14,619 bases of DNA from Clostridium sp. CAG:632 (GTDB lineage: Bacteria; Bacillota; Clostridia; Lachnospirales; Lachnospiraceae): positions 8,572-23,190 of the forward strand of contig HF991318.1 of NCBI GenBank assembly GCA_000431515.1, written 5' to 3'. Made by a program: the position numbers and the translations under genes. This document shows positions 14,269-14,619 of this stretch, in pieces; the first letter of the stretch is position 1, and each line of letters opens with the position of its first letter. Below the pieces are notes generated by a model. It saw only the letters and a program-made list of their open reading frames with translations, did no database searches and was not told the DNA's origin.

Positions 14269-14619
14269 GTGGGATTGTATGACATTATTGATGAAATAGC
14301 AGAAAAACAGGTCATGAAGACAGAGACCGGTGACAACCGGATATTCGGAGTTGTGCTGGGAGTTGTGACAGATAATTATGATGCCACGATGAAAGGCAGG
14401 GTGTGTGTAACGGTTCCGGTCCGGGATGAGAATGCGAATAACCTGAAATGGGCGAGAGTGGCAATGCCTTCGAGCGGTAAAGAATGGGGACATTATTTTC
14501 TGCCGGAAATCGGCGATCAGGTGCTTCTGGTGTTTGAGCAGGGCAATATTGAGAAACCGTATGTTATTGGATGCATCCCGAAGGACTCAGATAAGTTCTT
14601 TAAGAGTACGGTTCAGCAA
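14269..14619 (+). CDS. Spike baseplate protein with gp5/gpV OB-fold (3' truncated by window)
   Basis: The 117 visible residues begin at GTG 14269, nine bases after AGGAG (14255-14259). An in-frame TAG at 14254 rules out earlier starts. After a short helix comes the OB-fold of gp5/gpV/VgrG: 'IFGVVLGVVTDNYDATMKGR', 'VCVTVP', then 'WARVAMPSSGKEWGHYFLPE', 'IGDQVLLVFEQGN' and 'PYVIGCIP'. The protein continues past the window, where a beta-helix or needle domain would be expected. In a CIS this trimer is the central spike under the hub; with a PAAR-type tip it pierces the target envelope. A single-domain reading would also suit a P2 gpV-like baseplate protein. Confidence 0.92.
   Translation, partial: MGLYDIIDEIAEKQVMKTETGDNRIFGVVLGVVTDNYDATMKGRVCVTVPVRDENANNLKWARVAMPSSGKEWGHYFLPEIGDQVLLVFEQGNIEKPYVIGCIPKDSDKFFKSTVQQ

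Noticed and set aside
5456..14619. R-type tailocin (diffocin-like) or a prophage tail region
   Set aside because: DUF4255, DUF6760, CIS_tube adaptors and a DUF4280 PAAR-like protein are hallmarks of Afp/PVC-type CIS. No capsid, terminase, holin or endolysin is visible. Genes beyond the window could change this only partly.

Overview
This window is the middle of a contractile injection system (CIS) gene cluster, a headless phage-tail-like machine related to the antifeeding prophage (Afp), Photorhabdus virulence cassette (PVC) and other extracellular CIS. All genes lie on the + strand. Gaps are mostly under 25 bases and most starts have strong AGGAGG-type ribosome binding sites, so the window reads as part of one long operon. 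Both ends cut through genes. No promoter, transposase, RNA gene, CRISPR array or terminator with a T-run is visible. Codon use, moderate G+C, purine-rich ribosome binding sites and protein style suggest a gut-type Clostridia bacterium, probably Lachnospiraceae. That assignment is an inference.

Layout: (1) Bases 1-3715 hold an apparent envelope module. It comprises the C-terminal part of a protein with a TolC-like helical hairpin and a beta-rich tail, then an 847-residue protein with one N-terminal membrane anchor, a long coiled coil and a C-terminal segment resembling the copper-amine-oxidase N1-like wall-associated domain. (2) Bases 3716-5441 hold a DUF4255/Pvc16-type tail cap, a beta-rich protein of unknown role and a cysteine-rich DUF4280 PAAR-like protein. 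(3) Bases 5456-7690 hold one sheath gene and one inner tube gene. (4) Bases 7800-8365 hold a tail-assembly-chaperone-like protein with a CxxC knuckle, followed by a DUF6760 protein in the -1 frame. (5) Bases 8382-14619 hold a second gp19-like tube protein with a basic tail, a 685-residue Glu/Gln-rich coiled-coil protein, two tandem Afp7-like CIS_tube adaptors, a gp27/gpD-like hub and the start of a gp5/gpV-like spike.

How they would work together: the spike, hub and adaptors form the central baseplate; the gp19-like proteins form the tube; the sheath surrounds it and contracts; the DUF4255 protein caps the far end. The two small proteins after the tube probably assist assembly. The wedge proteins (gp25, gp6/gp7-like), AAA+ ATPase and fibre expected for a complete CIS are not in the window and are probably downstream. 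The two upstream envelope-type genes suggest the particle may dock to, or cross, the producer's own cell wall.

The most notable signal is at the junction of the two small genes. The 120-residue ORF contains a canonical -1 slippery heptamer, A AAT TTT, in the correct phase, inside the only stretch where both frames are open. The downstream ORF has no well-placed ribosome binding site. This looks like the G/GT tail-chaperone frameshift of phages, here in a CIS. The longest gene-free stretch is 109 bases (7691-7799).
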